Source: Algiphilus sp965216485 (GTDB lineage: Bacteria; Pseudomonadota; Gammaproteobacteria; Nevskiales; Nevskiaceae). From it: a DNA stretch of 64,000 bases. Below are positions 43,932-53,128 of this stretch, in pieces. Positions within the stretch are counted from its first letter, which is position 1. Each line of letters begins with the position of its first letter. Location: NCBI RefSeq assembly GCF_965216485.1, contig NZ_OZ244162.1:2418001-2482000 (forward strand), in the 5' to 3' direction. The translations under genes and the position numbers were made by a program. Below the pieces are notes generated by a model. It was not told where the DNA came from and did no database searches. It was given only the letters and a program-made list of their open reading frames with translations.

Positions 43932-44741
43932 TCAGGCCGCGTGCTCCATGGCATCGAGAAAGGCGGCCGCCTCAGTAGGGTCATCAAGCTGATTCGGATG
44001 GAAGCCTGGCTGCAGATAAGCCGCCAGATCGACGATCACCCGCAGCACGGCGCGTCCGCCGATGGGCCAGCCCTGCCGCCCCGCCTTTCCCGCAGCCAGC
44101 GCCCGCGCCAGTTCCCGATCCCCCGCACAGAACCAGAGCAAGCCCACCCCTGACAGCCCCGCGACAGCGGCGCTCGCCACCACGAAGGCGCCGATTCGCT
44201 CGGCGTAGGTGCCACCTTGATCGGCATGCAGATCAAAGGCAACAGCCTTGTGCTCCAGTTCCTCGGCACCGTGCCAGCGATGCAGTCGGTCCATCTCGGA
44301 ATGAAAGCGCTGGATCGGAAAATCCTGCCGAAACAATACGCTGCTCAATACCGCGGTGTAGTGCTCCAGTGCCGCCGTGACCGCGAGGCGTTGGCGATTG
44401 CTGAGATAGCCACCAAGGCGCTGTTCCATCAGGCCGAAGGCGAAGGCCTGATACCAGCGGGCAAAGGCATCCACCGGCAAGCCCTGGCGACGAAGATGCA
44501 GCCAAAAGCCTCGATGTGCACTTTGATGCCACCCCTCCTGCCCCATGAAGGCCTGGCAGCGTTCGCGCAGGCTGCCCGCGGGCAAGGCATCGAGATAGGG
44601 ACGCACGCAGCGGATGAAGAAGCGCTCGCCTTCGGGAATGATGATGTGGAAGGCGTTCAGATAATGCGTCAGCAACGGGTTGCCAGCCGCCCAGTAGCGC
44701 GGGACATCCTCGAAGGAGAAACACGGCGAACGGACCTTCAT
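43932..44741 (-). CDS. COG3687/PF10118 predicted metal-dependent hydrolase
   Basis: A 269-residue protein of an uncharacterised alpha-helical family. Diagnostic parts are FSFEDVPRYWAAGNPLLTHYLNAFHIIIPEGERFFI, QAFMGQEGWHQSAH and WHGAEELEHKAVAFDL, where Glu and His residues (E in PEGE, E/H in QEGWHQ, EE.EH) are spaced like a di-iron site. A hydrophobic segment lies near residue 210. ATG 44741 gives the family start. Members sit near lipid and hydrocarbon metabolism genes and TetR regulators; the reaction is unknown. Confidence 0.8.
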   Translation of the reverse strand: MKVRSPCFSFEDVPRYWAAGNPLLTHYLNAFHIIIPEGERFFIRCVRPYLDALPAGSLRERCQAFMGQEGWHQSAHRGFWLHLRRQGLPVDAFARWYQAFAFGLMEQRLGGYLSNRQRLAVTAALEHYTAVLSSVLFRQDFPIQRFHSEMDRLHRWHGAEELEHKAVAFDLHADQGGTYAERIGAFVVASAAVAGLSGVGLLWFCAGDRELARALAAGKAGRQGWPIGGRAVLRVIVDLAAYLQPGFHPNQLDDPTEAAAFLDAMEHAA

Positions 44742-44988
44742 CGCTGCTGCCACGCCTGAGCGCCAGCTGCATCTGCATGCCGACAACCAACCACCCCTTT
44801 CCGTACGAAACCCAGACCGTCCGCAAGCAGTATGCGGCGCGTTGGAATGGATGCAGAAAGGCACGCCAACAGCCACCCCCAGACCTCACTGAGCAGCGCT
44901 GTCGACGCACGCGGCTCGGTGTACCACAAGTATCGGCCGCCCCAATGGCGCTTCAGGTGACAGCTGCCAGTAAGCATCGCCCTGCCCA

Positions 44989-45654
44989 TCAGGCGTCGAC
45001 GCCAAGGTCCCGGCAGTGCGGAGAGCGCGGCGTGGCGTCGGGGTCCGGTCCGGTTCCCAGCAGGCGATCCACCGAGGTCAGAGTGAAGCCATACCAATAA
45101 TTCTCGTTGCGAAAATGATGCATGCGATGGGCGCGGAACAAACCCTGGTAGTAGCGGTTGCCCGGCTGGATACGCGTGTGGACCATGAAATGCGTCCACT
45201 CGTAGTTCAGCGCGGCCAAGCCATAGCCCACTAGGGCCGACAGGGCCATCGCGCTGTTCGGAACCAGCCACCACGCCGCAGCCAATAGAACGGGCCCGAA
45301 GCTGAGGTGAACATAGGGCGGCAGCACAATCAGTTCCGGGCGCCAGGGCTCACGGTGATGCGCCCGATGACGGCGCGCAAACTCGGGGTCCACGGTACGA
45401 CCCAAGAGCTTGCGCGGCCGGACATGCAGTACGTACTTGTGGAGAAACCACTCCAGAAAGGGCCATACCGCCGCTCCGGCCATGATCAGGGCGAGATCCC
45501 ACCACTGCCAAGCACCCAGGCTGCTGCGCAAGGCGCCAGCAGCGAGGACAAACAGCAGAATCAGGCGGGGGCTGGCGTGCCGCGACCAGGCGCGCAGCGC
45601 GCCGCGGTAGGTCGTGATGGCGCGGGTACTTTGTTCAGGGCTTGCTGCTGTCAT
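44989..45654 (-). CDS. Sterol desaturase/fatty acid hydroxylase superfamily protein
   Basis: A 221-residue membrane protein with three to four helices and the His-box pattern of the fatty-acid-hydroxylase di-iron family: HKYVLH, HRAHH, a WTHFMVH segment and HRMHH. It probably hydroxylates or desaturates a lipid or carotenoid-like substrate using oxygen. ATG 45654 has GAGGAGG 9 nt before it; ATG 45663 abuts the ribosome site and is less likely. The start overlaps the upstream TetR gene end by 20 nt, so the pair is co-transcribed. Substrate cannot be told. Confidence 0.85.
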   Translation of the reverse strand: MTAASPEQSTRAITTYRGALRAWSRHASPRLILLFVLAAGALRSSLGAWQWWDLALIMAGAAVWPFLEWFLHKYVLHVRPRKLLGRTVDPEFARRHRAHHREPWRPELIVLPPYVHLSFGPVLLAAAWWLVPNSAMALSALVGYGLAALNYEWTHFMVHTRIQPGNRYYQGLFRAHRMHHFRNENYWYGFTLTSVDRLLGTGPDPDATPRSPHCRDLGVDA

Positions 45655-46330
45655 CGGGATCATCCTCCTCGAGTGCCGATATCGGTGGGGCCTGGGCGGC
45701 CGCCTCGCGCAGCGGTTGCAGGTCGGGGCTGTCACGGAAGGGTGCGAACATCGTGTCCAGCGCGGGCTGAACGAGTGCGTCCAGCGAGCGGCCGTGCATG
45801 AGCTGACCACTGACGTGCAGCGTGAACAGGCCATGGGACATGGCCCAGGCCAGATGCAGAATGTCGTCCGGATCGCCGTTCAGGCTGCCGCTCTCGACCC
45901 CCGCCACGACCACGCTGCGAAGATGCCGATAGACCGCCGTGCGCGATGCGGCGAGCTCCGTGTCATCGGTCGGCGGCGGCTGATTGAGCGCAAACATCAG
46001 GCGGTAGTCCGCTGGCCGCTGGAAAAGATAGGTAAATGTGCCCGCCGTGATGGCATAGAGCCGCTGCAGCGGGGGCGCATCGCGAGGATCCGCGCCCCGG
46101 ATGATGGCGAGTACCTCATTGAAGCAATGGGCGCGCATCGCCGCCAGCAGCGCCGCCTTGTTGCGGAAGAAGCGGTACGGCTGCATGTGGCTGATGCCGA
46201 TGTCCTGGGCCACCCGACGAAAGCTCACGGCCGCCATGCCCGCAGCGCGATAGCGCGCCAGCGCGGCAGCCACGATAGCCTCTCGGCTGCCCTTGCCCTT
46301 CGTTTCGGACTTGACTGCGCTCTCTGTCAT
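45635..46330 (-). CDS. TetR/AcrR-family regulator of the desaturase operon
   Basis: A 231-residue regulator with the HTH VSFRRVAQDIGISHMQPYRFFRNKAALLAAM (about residues 35-65) and a C-terminal domain resembling TetR_C_33/WHG types. It is the first gene of a two-gene overlapping unit with the hydroxylase. A 17-bp palindrome lies 9 nt upstream of its start codon, consistent with autorepression. It could also control the divergent DUF1302 gene. Confidence 0.88.
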   Translation of the reverse strand: MTESAVKSETKGKGSREAIVAAALARYRAAGMAAVSFRRVAQDIGISHMQPYRFFRNKAALLAAMRAHCFNEVLAIIRGADPRDAPPLQRLYAITAGTFTYLFQRPADYRLMFALNQPPPTDDTELAASRTAVYRHLRSVVVAGVESGSLNGDPDDILHLAWAMSHGLFTLHVSGQLMHGRSLDALVQPALDTMFAPFRDSPDLQPLREAAAQAPPISALEEDDPDDSSKP

Positions 46331-46338
46331 CGCTTAGA

Positions 46339-46355
46339 AATTTACGCTGTAAATT
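46339..46355. promoter_or_regulatory. Palindromic operator candidate at the TetR start
   Basis: AATTTAC-GCT-GTAAATT is a perfect 7-bp inverted repeat with 3-nt spacer. Its size and AT-rich arms stand out in GC-rich DNA and are typical of TetR-family operators. It sits 9 nt before the TetR ATG and 142 nt before the DUF1302 gene. Confidence 0.6.
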
Positions 46356-46497
46356 CCAAGGATGTCAAACGCTTCGCATGGAGAGATGAAGCCCTGCCCA
46401 TGCCGCAGGTGCTCTTGTCAGTGCAAAGAGCGGGCATTACGATCCAGTACAAAAGGCGCACGACGCCAATGAAAATCAACGTGGGGAGGAGACCATC

Positions 46498-48699
46498 ATG
46501 AACGGGCGCACACCGGGGGTGCCAAGCCTTGCGGCATGGCTATTTGGCAGCTGCATTCTGACTTCGCCGACGCTTTACGCCGTCAGCTACCAGGTGGGAC
46601 CGACGGAAATCCGGGTCAACAATCGTTTCGTGGTCGGGGGCGGCATCCGTCTCGAGGAACCCGCGCGCGACACCATCGGCAAGCTCAATCTCAATCCGGA
46701 CCTGTGCCCGGACGACTGCCTGTCACTCACATTGGATCCGGAGCCCAATCAACGCCTGGTGGATGCGCCGGGTGCCTTCGTGGGCGCCAACTTCGATGAT
46801 GGCAACCTCAACTACGACCAATGGGACCTGATCAATGCGCAGGCCCGCCTTGAAACCGGCATCACCCTATTCTGGGGTGAGGCCATCGCCAACCTTTCGA
46901 CGATGGCCTTCTTCGATACGGTCAATGTCGATTTTCTGGAGACCAATACCGACACCAATTTCCAGCCGGCGCGCATGCCGCGGCCAGACAAACTGGAACG
47001 CGAATCCGGCGCCAGCCTGGACTTGATCGAGGCCAAGATTGCCTACCCCTTCCAGCTCTTCGATACCTACTTCCAGTTCTCGATCGGACAACAGCGCGTG
47101 CGTTGGGGCGAGTCCACCTTCCTGGCGCTGGGCAGCCTCGATCAACTCAATCCTCCCGATCAGAACCGCCTGAACTTTCCAGGCTCGGATATCGCCAGCG
47201 TCTTCCGGCCGACCGGCCTGGCAGTGCTATCCGGCGAACTAACGCCGGAGCTTTCGGTCGAGCTGGTCTACCAATACGACTGGGAGCGGGCGGAACCGGC
47301 ATCCGCCGGCACCTTCTTCTCGACCAATGACATCGCTGGTGACGGGCCATATGGCGTCATTGGTCTCGGGCAGACATCGGAAGACCCGTTGTTTGTCGGG
47401 GGGTTCAAGAACCAGTTGGCCCAGCTACTGACCAGCACAGCGCTGAACGTACCCATTGACCACAGCTTTGGAGAGCCCCGCAACAGCGGCCAGTACGGCG
47501 GGAAAATCAGTTTTTACCTGCCGGATTTCAATGGCGGTACGGGCATCAATCTGTACGCCCTCAACTACCACGCCCGCCTGCCCTATGCGAGCACCTTCGC
47601 CACCGACGCAAGCTGCCTGCGCAATCCTCCGCTTGGCGATCTGCCTGATACCGGGGACCTGGGACCGGTGAGCGACGTGCTCGGGGCCATCGGTGCCCAG
47701 TTCCCCGGACTGCAGCTCACCGAGATCGGACTGGATGCGGTGGGGGCTCTCATCAACTGTGGGGGCGGCGATGGTGCATCGCCGCTTGGTCAGGCGCTGG
47801 CCAATGCCTTTCCGGGGGAGAACAGCGACCCGTTGCCGGTCGATACCGCCAAGTTCTTCATCGATTACCCCGAAGACATCCGGATGTTCGGTGTCGACTT
47901 CAACACCCAGTTCGGCAACTGGTCACTGGCCGGCGAGTACGTCTTCCGTCCGAATCAGCCCGTGCTCATCTCATTGGCCGACACGGTCTTCGCCACGCTG
48001 CAGCCCGCCCTCCCCGACGAGGACATCGCCCTTGGTGCCATCGTAGTGCCGAGCAATCGCAACGCGATCCCGGATTTCGTGCAGACCATCTTCCGCAACG
48101 ATCCACCCGAGGCGAACCAACTGATCCGCGGCTATGAACGCCTCAAGGTGCATCAGGTGGGTCTGACCGGCATCCGCGTCTTTTCCAAGAGCAACTGGAT
48201 CGGCGCCGATCAGATCATTCTGCTCACCGAGGCGGGTTTTACCTACATCCAGGACATGCCCTCGCGCGACGTACTGCAGCTGGAGGGTGGCGGCCCCAAT
48301 TGCACCCACGCCAGCCCGGGCGCCGACGGCACCGGTCAAGCGGATGGAGAGCCGGATCCGCGCAGCCTGAACCCTACTCAGGCTCGGGGCTGTTTCGCGG
48401 ACTCCTTCTCCACCGGCTACCGCATCCTGTCTCAATCGCAATACAACAATCTGCTCTTCGGCTGGAGTTTCAACATGCTGCTCGGTCTCTTCCACGACGT
48501 GAAGGGCGTGGGACCCGCACCCGCCCAGAATCATGTCGAAGGCCGCATTCAAGTGCTTGCCGGCAGCGAGGTCGAATTCGCTCAGGGGCTGCGCGGCCGG
48601 CTGCTCTATCAGGGCTATATGATGACCGGCGCCGAGGAGCGCGTGAGCCTGCTCAAGGACCGCGATCATCTCTCGCTGCACGTGGAGTACAACTTCTAG
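46498..48699 (+). CDS. DUF1302-family outer-membrane protein
   Basis: A 733-residue protein with a signal peptide ending near LYAVS (residue 27) and a terminal Phe (VEYNF), as in outer-membrane barrels. DUF1302 features include YDQWDLINAQARLETGI, IGQQRVRWGESTFL and repeated aromatic-alternating strands. DUF1302 proteins are usually found with DUF1329 partners and RND-type exporters and have been linked to uptake or handling of hydrophobic compounds. No DUF1329 gene is adjacent here. GGGGAGGAG lies before the ATG. Four cysteines in LCPDDC and in acidic loops may form disulfides. Confidence 0.85.
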   Translation: MNGRTPGVPSLAAWLFGSCILTSPTLYAVSYQVGPTEIRVNNRFVVGGGIRLEEPARDTIGKLNLNPDLCPDDCLSLTLDPEPNQRLVDAPGAFVGANFDDGNLNYDQWDLINAQARLETGITLFWGEAIANLSTMAFFDTVNVDFLETNTDTNFQPARMPRPDKLERESGASLDLIEAKIAYPFQLFDTYFQFSIGQQRVRWGESTFLALGSLDQLNPPDQNRLNFPGSDIASVFRPTGLAVLSGELTPELSVELVYQYDWERAEPASAGTFFSTNDIAGDGPYGVIGLGQTSEDPLFVGGFKNQLAQLLTSTALNVPIDHSFGEPRNSGQYGGKISFYLPDFNGGTGINLYALNYHARLPYASTFATDASCLRNPPLGDLPDTGDLGPVSDVLGAIGAQFPGLQLTEIGLDAVGALINCGGGDGASPLGQALANAFPGENSDPLPVDTAKFFIDYPEDIRMFGVDFNTQFGNWSLAGEYVFRPNQPVLISLADTVFATLQPALPDEDIALGAIVVPSNRNAIPDFVQTIFRNDPPEANQLIRGYERLKVHQVGLTGIRVFSKSNWIGADQIILLTEAGFTYIQDMPSRDVLQLEGGGPNCTHASPGADGTGQADGEPDPRSLNPTQARGCFADSFSTGYRILSQSQYNNLLFGWSFNMLLGLFHDVKGVGPAPAQNHVEGRIQVLAGSEVEFAQGLRGRLLYQGYMMTGAEERVSLLKDRDHLSLHVEYNF

Positions 48700-48764
48700 A
48701 AGCACCCCATCAGACAGCGCGGGATGGCATACAGCGCTGCATGCTGTCGAGACACGCACGCTGC

Positions 48765-48794
48765 GCGGTGCCGGCCCACACGGGCCGGCACCGC
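48765..48794. terminator. Strong bidirectional hairpin between DUF1302 and RND genes
   Basis: A perfect 13-bp stem, GCGGTGCCGGCCC / GGGCCGGCACCGC, with loop ACAC (48778-48781). It separates the convergent DUF1302 gene (stop 66 nt before) and RND gene (stop 6 nt after). CTCTCTTA follows on the plus strand. Confidence 0.8.
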
Positions 48795-48799
48795 CTCTC

Positions 48800-51700
48800 T
48801 TAGTGCTGAGCCTGGTAGTCGCGTCCCAGGTAGAGGTAGGCAGCCGGGACCACGTACAAGGTGAACAGCGTGCCAATGGTCATGCCCGCCGCCACGATAA
48901 GCCCGATGGCGAAACGCGCCGAGGCGCCGGGCCCGCTGGCCGTCAGCAGCGGCACCATCGCCACCACCAGTGCCGCAGTGGTCATCAACACGGGACGGAG
49001 GCGGATGGAGGAGGCTTCCTCGATCGCCTCGCGCTTGGACAGGCCCTCGTTGATCTGCAGCTTGTTGGCGAATTCCACAATGAGAATGCCGTGCTTGGCG
49101 ATCACCCCGATGAGAGTCACCAGACCCACCTGGGTGTAGATATTCAGGGTGGCGCCATTCAAACTGGTCAAGCCCATGCCGTTGGTGATGCCGAAGATGT
49201 TGAGCACCAGCAGCGCACCGGAAATGGACATCGGGACGGTGACCAGCATGATCAACGGGTCGCGGAAGGACTCGAACTGCGCAGCCAGTACGAGATAAAT
49301 GATGATCAGCGCAAAGACAAAGGTCGTCAGCAGCGCTGACCCTTCTTCCATGAACTGGCGTGACTTGCCCGAATAGTCGATCTGAAAACCGGCGGGCATG
49401 ACCTCGCGCGCAATGGATTCCAGAGTCGCCAGGGCCTCGCCCTGCGAGATGTCCGGCCGCGGCACCGCAATGATGGTGTCGGCATTGAGCTGCTGCGCGC
49501 GCTCGATGCTGCGCGGCACGACGCGGTCGCGCAGCGTTGCAATGGTGGAGAGCGGCACCATCGAGCCATCCCCGGCGCGCACGTAATAGTTCTCGAGCTG
49601 CGACGGGTTGAGGCGATCTTCGCGCTGCACCTGCTGAATCACCTGGTACGAACGGCCATCAAGGGAGAAACGATTGACCTCGCCACCCGCCATGAAGCCT
49701 GCCAGGTCGCTGGCCAGCGACTGCATGTCGATGCCCAGCAGTGCGGCCTTTTCGCGGTCGATGTCGATCACCGTCTCCGCCCGGTCAATGCGCTGGCGGC
49801 GCGCGAGGTAGAAGAACTTCTTGGTTTCGCGGGCGCGCTCCACCACTTCAAGCGTGGTCTCGGTCACCGTTTCCGGCGACAGCGTCGACTTCAGGATGAA
49901 TTCCACCGGATAGCCCTGCCCCGGCGTCGGCAGCGGCGGCGGCTGCACCACGGCGGAACGCACGCCCGGCACGGAACCGACCTGCTCGGTCAACTGCGCG
50001 ACGATCTGCCCGGTGTCGACGTCGCGCTCGCTCCAGGGTGCCGGGATCATGCCGGTGAAGCCCTGGCTCGTCCCCTGCCCCATGCCGGCGTTCAGCGTGA
50101 AGATGTGATTGATGGCCGGATGCCCCAGCACGATCTCCTCGACCTGTGAGGTGACTTCATCGAGGTATTCGATGGAGGCAAAGCCGTCGACCTCATTGAT
50201 CACGATGGCAAAACCGCTGTCCTCCTGCGGCGCCAGTTCGCTGTCGGTCCCGACAAAGAGAAAGTAGCAGGAGACCAGCACAATGAGGCCAAAGACCCCA
50301 ATCACGTGGGTCGTATTCAGCGCACCGTGCAGACGTCGCTTGTAGCCCTGACGCAGGCTCTCGAAGCGGTCATCCAGCCAGGCGGCGAGACGGTCACCCC
50401 GCCCTTCCTCGGTGGTGTCGCCCGGAGTTGCGTGCGAGCGCCGCAGGATCTTGGCGCACATCATCGGCGTCAGCGTAAGTGCGATGATGCCGGAGATCAC
50501 TACGGCGCCTGCCAGGGTGAAGGCGAACTCCGAGAACAGCGTACCGGTGATGCCGCTGAGAAAGCCGATGGGTGCGAACACTGCCACCAGTGTCAGCGTC
50601 ATTGCGATGACCGGGCCGACGAGCTCTCGCGCGCCCTGAATGGCGGCGTCGAAGGGGGCCATGCCCTCCTCGACGTGCCGGTGGATATTTTCCAGCACGA
50701 TGATCGCGTCATCGACCACCATGCCAATGGCCAGCACCATGGCCAGCAGCGTCAGCAGGTTGATGGAGTAGCCCATGACGAGCATCACCAACATGACGCC
50801 CACCAGCGACAGCGGCACTGTCACCGCGGGAATCAACGCGCTGCGCACGGAGCCGAGGAACAGGAAGATCACTGCCAGCACAATGACCACCGCTTCGAGG
50901 ATGGTGTAGAGCACCTCCTTGATGGCATCGCGGATATAGATCGTACTGTCGTAGCCGATCTCCCCGTACAGCCCCTCCGGCAGACGCGCCTTGATGCCCG
51001 GCCATTTCTCGCGCACTGCATCGATCACATCGAGGACATTGGCCTCCGGCCGCACCTGGATGCCCACGAAGATGGCGTTGTCCCCATCCCAGCGTGCCGA
51101 GCCCTCGTAGGAGGCCGCACCCAGCTTGACATCGGCAATGTCGCCCAGCCGCACAAGATCGCCGCTGGCCGATTTGATGACCATGTCGCGGAAGGCTTCC
51201 TCACTGCGCAGGTCGGTATCGGCGGAGAGTCCGATGCGCACGTAGTTGCCCTTGGTCTCACCCGCCGCGGAAAGCACATTCTCCGCCTGCAGCTTGCGGT
51301 GCACATCGGTGGCCGTGAGGCCGTAGGCGGCCATGCGATCCGGCTTGAGCCAGACGCGCATGGCGTAGGTCTGCCCACCGATGATCTCGGCACTTTCCAT
51401 GCCCTGGATGCTGGTCAGTTCCGGCTCGACCTCGCGGCGCAGATAATCGACGATCTGGCTGTTGCTCAGCAGCTCAGAGTAGAAGGACAGGTACATCGCA
51501 GCCGTGCCGCCGCCTTCGGCGATCTGCACCACCGGGTCCTCTGCGCCGTCCGGCAATTCGTTGCGCAGCTTGTTGACCTTGGCGGCAATTTCGGTGAGCG
51601 CCTGATTCGGGTCCTTGTCCAGCTCAAGATTGGCCGTGATCAGCGACTGCCCGGGATTGCTCGACGAGCTGAGGAAGTCGATGCCGTCGGCGGCCGCAAT

Positions 51701-51910
51701 TTCCCGCTCCAACGGGCGCGTGATGAAGCCGGCCACCAGCTCCGCATCGGCACCGGGATAAGGCACCGTTACGGTGATCTGCGCATTCTGCAGTTCCGGG
51801 TACTCGCGCACGGTCAGGTCGAATCCGGCGCGAATCCCCAGCAGCAGGATGACAAGACTGACGACACTCGCGAGGACCGGCCGGCGAATGAAGATGTCGG
51901 TAAATTGCAT
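48800..51910 (-). CDS. RND multidrug efflux permease (HAE-1 family)
   Basis: A 1036-residue inner-membrane pump with 12 helices and two large periplasmic loops. The N-terminus MQFTDIFIRRPVLASVVSL, the proton-relay motif AIGMVVDDAIIVLENIHRHVEEG in TM4 and the second-half repeats match the AcrB/MexF/MdtC group. It exchanges protons for hydrophobic drugs or solvents. It is the last gene of tetR-tolC-adaptor-pump, 54 nt after the adaptor gene. A specific substrate cannot be told. Confidence 0.95.
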   Translation of the reverse strand: MQFTDIFIRRPVLASVVSLVILLLGIRAGFDLTVREYPELQNAQITVTVPYPGADAELVAGFITRPLEREIAAADGIDFLSSSSNPGQSLITANLELDKDPNQALTEIAAKVNKLRNELPDGAEDPVVQIAEGGGTAAMYLSFYSELLSNSQIVDYLRREVEPELTSIQGMESAEIIGGQTYAMRVWLKPDRMAAYGLTATDVHRKLQAENVLSAAGETKGNYVRIGLSADTDLRSEEAFRDMVIKSASGDLVRLGDIADVKLGAASYEGSARWDGDNAIFVGIQVRPEANVLDVIDAVREKWPGIKARLPEGLYGEIGYDSTIYIRDAIKEVLYTILEAVVIVLAVIFLFLGSVRSALIPAVTVPLSLVGVMLVMLVMGYSINLLTLLAMVLAIGMVVDDAIIVLENIHRHVEEGMAPFDAAIQGARELVGPVIAMTLTLVAVFAPIGFLSGITGTLFSEFAFTLAGAVVISGIIALTLTPMMCAKILRRSHATPGDTTEEGRGDRLAAWLDDRFESLRQGYKRRLHGALNTTHVIGVFGLIVLVSCYFLFVGTDSELAPQEDSGFAIVINEVDGFASIEYLDEVTSQVEEIVLGHPAINHIFTLNAGMGQGTSQGFTGMIPAPWSERDVDTGQIVAQLTEQVGSVPGVRSAVVQPPPLPTPGQGYPVEFILKSTLSPETVTETTLEVVERARETKKFFYLARRQRIDRAETVIDIDREKAALLGIDMQSLASDLAGFMAGGEVNRFSLDGRSYQVIQQVQREDRLNPSQLENYYVRAGDGSMVPLSTIATLRDRVVPRSIERAQQLNADTIIAVPRPDISQGEALATLESIAREVMPAGFQIDYSGKSRQFMEEGSALLTTFVFALIIIYLVLAAQFESFRDPLIMLVTVPMSISGALLVLNIFGITNGMGLTSLNGATLNIYTQVGLVTLIGVIAKHGILIVEFANKLQINEGLSKREAIEEASSIRLRPVLMTTAALVVAMVPLLTASGPGASARFAIGLIVAAGMTIGTLFTLYVVPAAYLYLGRDYQAQH

Positions 51911-51964
51911 GGGCTATGAACTCTTGATGGCGGTCGAAGGCAGGGCTTCAGCGCGCAGACGCGC

Positions 51965-53128
51965 TTAGCCTTCCGGTACCGCGGGGTCGAGCTTCGGCTC
52001 GGGCGCCCCCTTGTTATTGATGATGACCGGCATCTCGTTGCGCAGCTTGAGCAGCCCGGTGGTCGCGATTTCCTCACCGCCCTGCAGCCCATCAAGCACT
52101 TCAACGAAGTCACCGCGCGCCTCACCGAGTTCCACGAAGCGCTGCTTCACCATCAGCTGGGTATGCGGCGGCATGTTGGGGTTCGGGTTCTCCGGCGGCG
52201 GGCCCTTGTCCGGGTCCTCCTGCACGATGAACACCGAACTGCCGTAGGAGTTGTACTTGACGGCCGTGCGCGGCACGACCACCAGCTCGCGCTCGCCGGG
52301 CAGATCGACTTCCACGCGTGCGAACTGCCCCGGGCGCAGGCGACCATCGGCGTTGGGCAGCCGCGCGCGCACATCAAAGTTGCGCGTATTGCTGTCCACG
52401 CGTGATTCCAGCGCCAGGATCTCGCCCTCGAACACCTCTCCCGGATAGCCGTCGACACGGACCTTGACGCGCTGGCCGGGCGAGACCTTGGGCAACTGCC
52501 CTTCCGGCAAGGAGAAGTCCACTTCCATCGGGTCCACCGATTCCAGGGCGACCATCGGTGTGCCGGCGTCCACGAACTGTCCGATGCTGACGCGGCGAAT
52601 GCCGAGCTTGCCGGCGAAGGGTGCGCGGATGCGCTTCTGCTCGAGCAGCGCACGTTGGGCCTTGACCGCCGCCTTTGCAACATTGGCCTGCGACACCGCC
52701 TCGTCCAGCTCCGCCTTGGACAGGCTATTCAGTTCAAACAGCCGTTCGCGCCGCTTGCGGGTCAGCTCGGCCAGCTCGGCCTCGGCCTCGAGGCGGGTCA
52801 GCTGGGCCGCTTCGGTGTCCGAATCCAGCTCCAGCAGCAGCTCGCCCGCCTCTACCGTGTCGCCTGACTGGAAATGGATCTTGGTGATGATGCCAGGGGC
52901 TTCGTTGGTCACATTTGTGCCGTTTTCGGCCACCAGACTGCCCACCGAGCGAAGCCGGCTGTTCCAGCGCATGGTGCCGACCTCGGAGGAGGACACGGTG
53001 GCCGGTGGCGTCGGCATCTGTTCCAGGAAGGACACCATCGCCCGCCGCCCGAACTCCTTCATGCCGAAGACACCGCCAAAGACGAGCCCGACGAGCACGA
53101 GCATGATGATCATTCGCTTGGTTGTCAT
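51965..53128 (-). CDS. RND efflux periplasmic adaptor (membrane fusion protein)
   Basis: A 387-residue adaptor with one N-terminal membrane helix (about residues 5-25) instead of a lipobox. The lipoyl halves are ITKIHFQSGDTVEAGELLLELD and IRAPFAGKLGIRRVSIGQFV, enclosing a short alpha-hairpin; beta-barrel and membrane-proximal domains follow. An acidic, Pro-rich insertion (DPDKGPPPENPNPNMPP) lies near residue 315. ATG overlaps the tolC stop by 4 nt. Confidence 0.93.
   Translation of the reverse strand: MTTKRMIIMLVLVGLVFGGVFGMKEFGRRAMVSFLEQMPTPPATVSSSEVGTMRWNSRLRSVGSLVAENGTNVTNEAPGIITKIHFQSGDTVEAGELLLELDSDTEAAQLTRLEAEAELAELTRKRRERLFELNSLSKAELDEAVSQANVAKAAVKAQRALLEQKRIRAPFAGKLGIRRVSIGQFVDAGTPMVALESVDPMEVDFSLPEGQLPKVSPGQRVKVRVDGYPGEVFEGEILALESRVDSNTRNFDVRARLPNADGRLRPGQFARVEVDLPGERELVVVPRTAVKYNSYGSSVFIVQEDPDKGPPPENPNPNMPPHTQLMVKQRFVELGEARGDFVEVLDGLQGGEEIATTGLLKLRNEMPVIINNKGAPEPKLDPAVPEG

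Noticed and set aside
44742..44988. A possible small gene between the hydrolase and the desaturase
   Set aside because: No frame has a credible start, ribosome site or protein pattern on either strand.
50306..51919. 537-codon plus-strand frame opposite the RND pump
   Set aside because: Antisense shadow of the pump gene; composition is rich in His, Gln and Asp, with no protein features.
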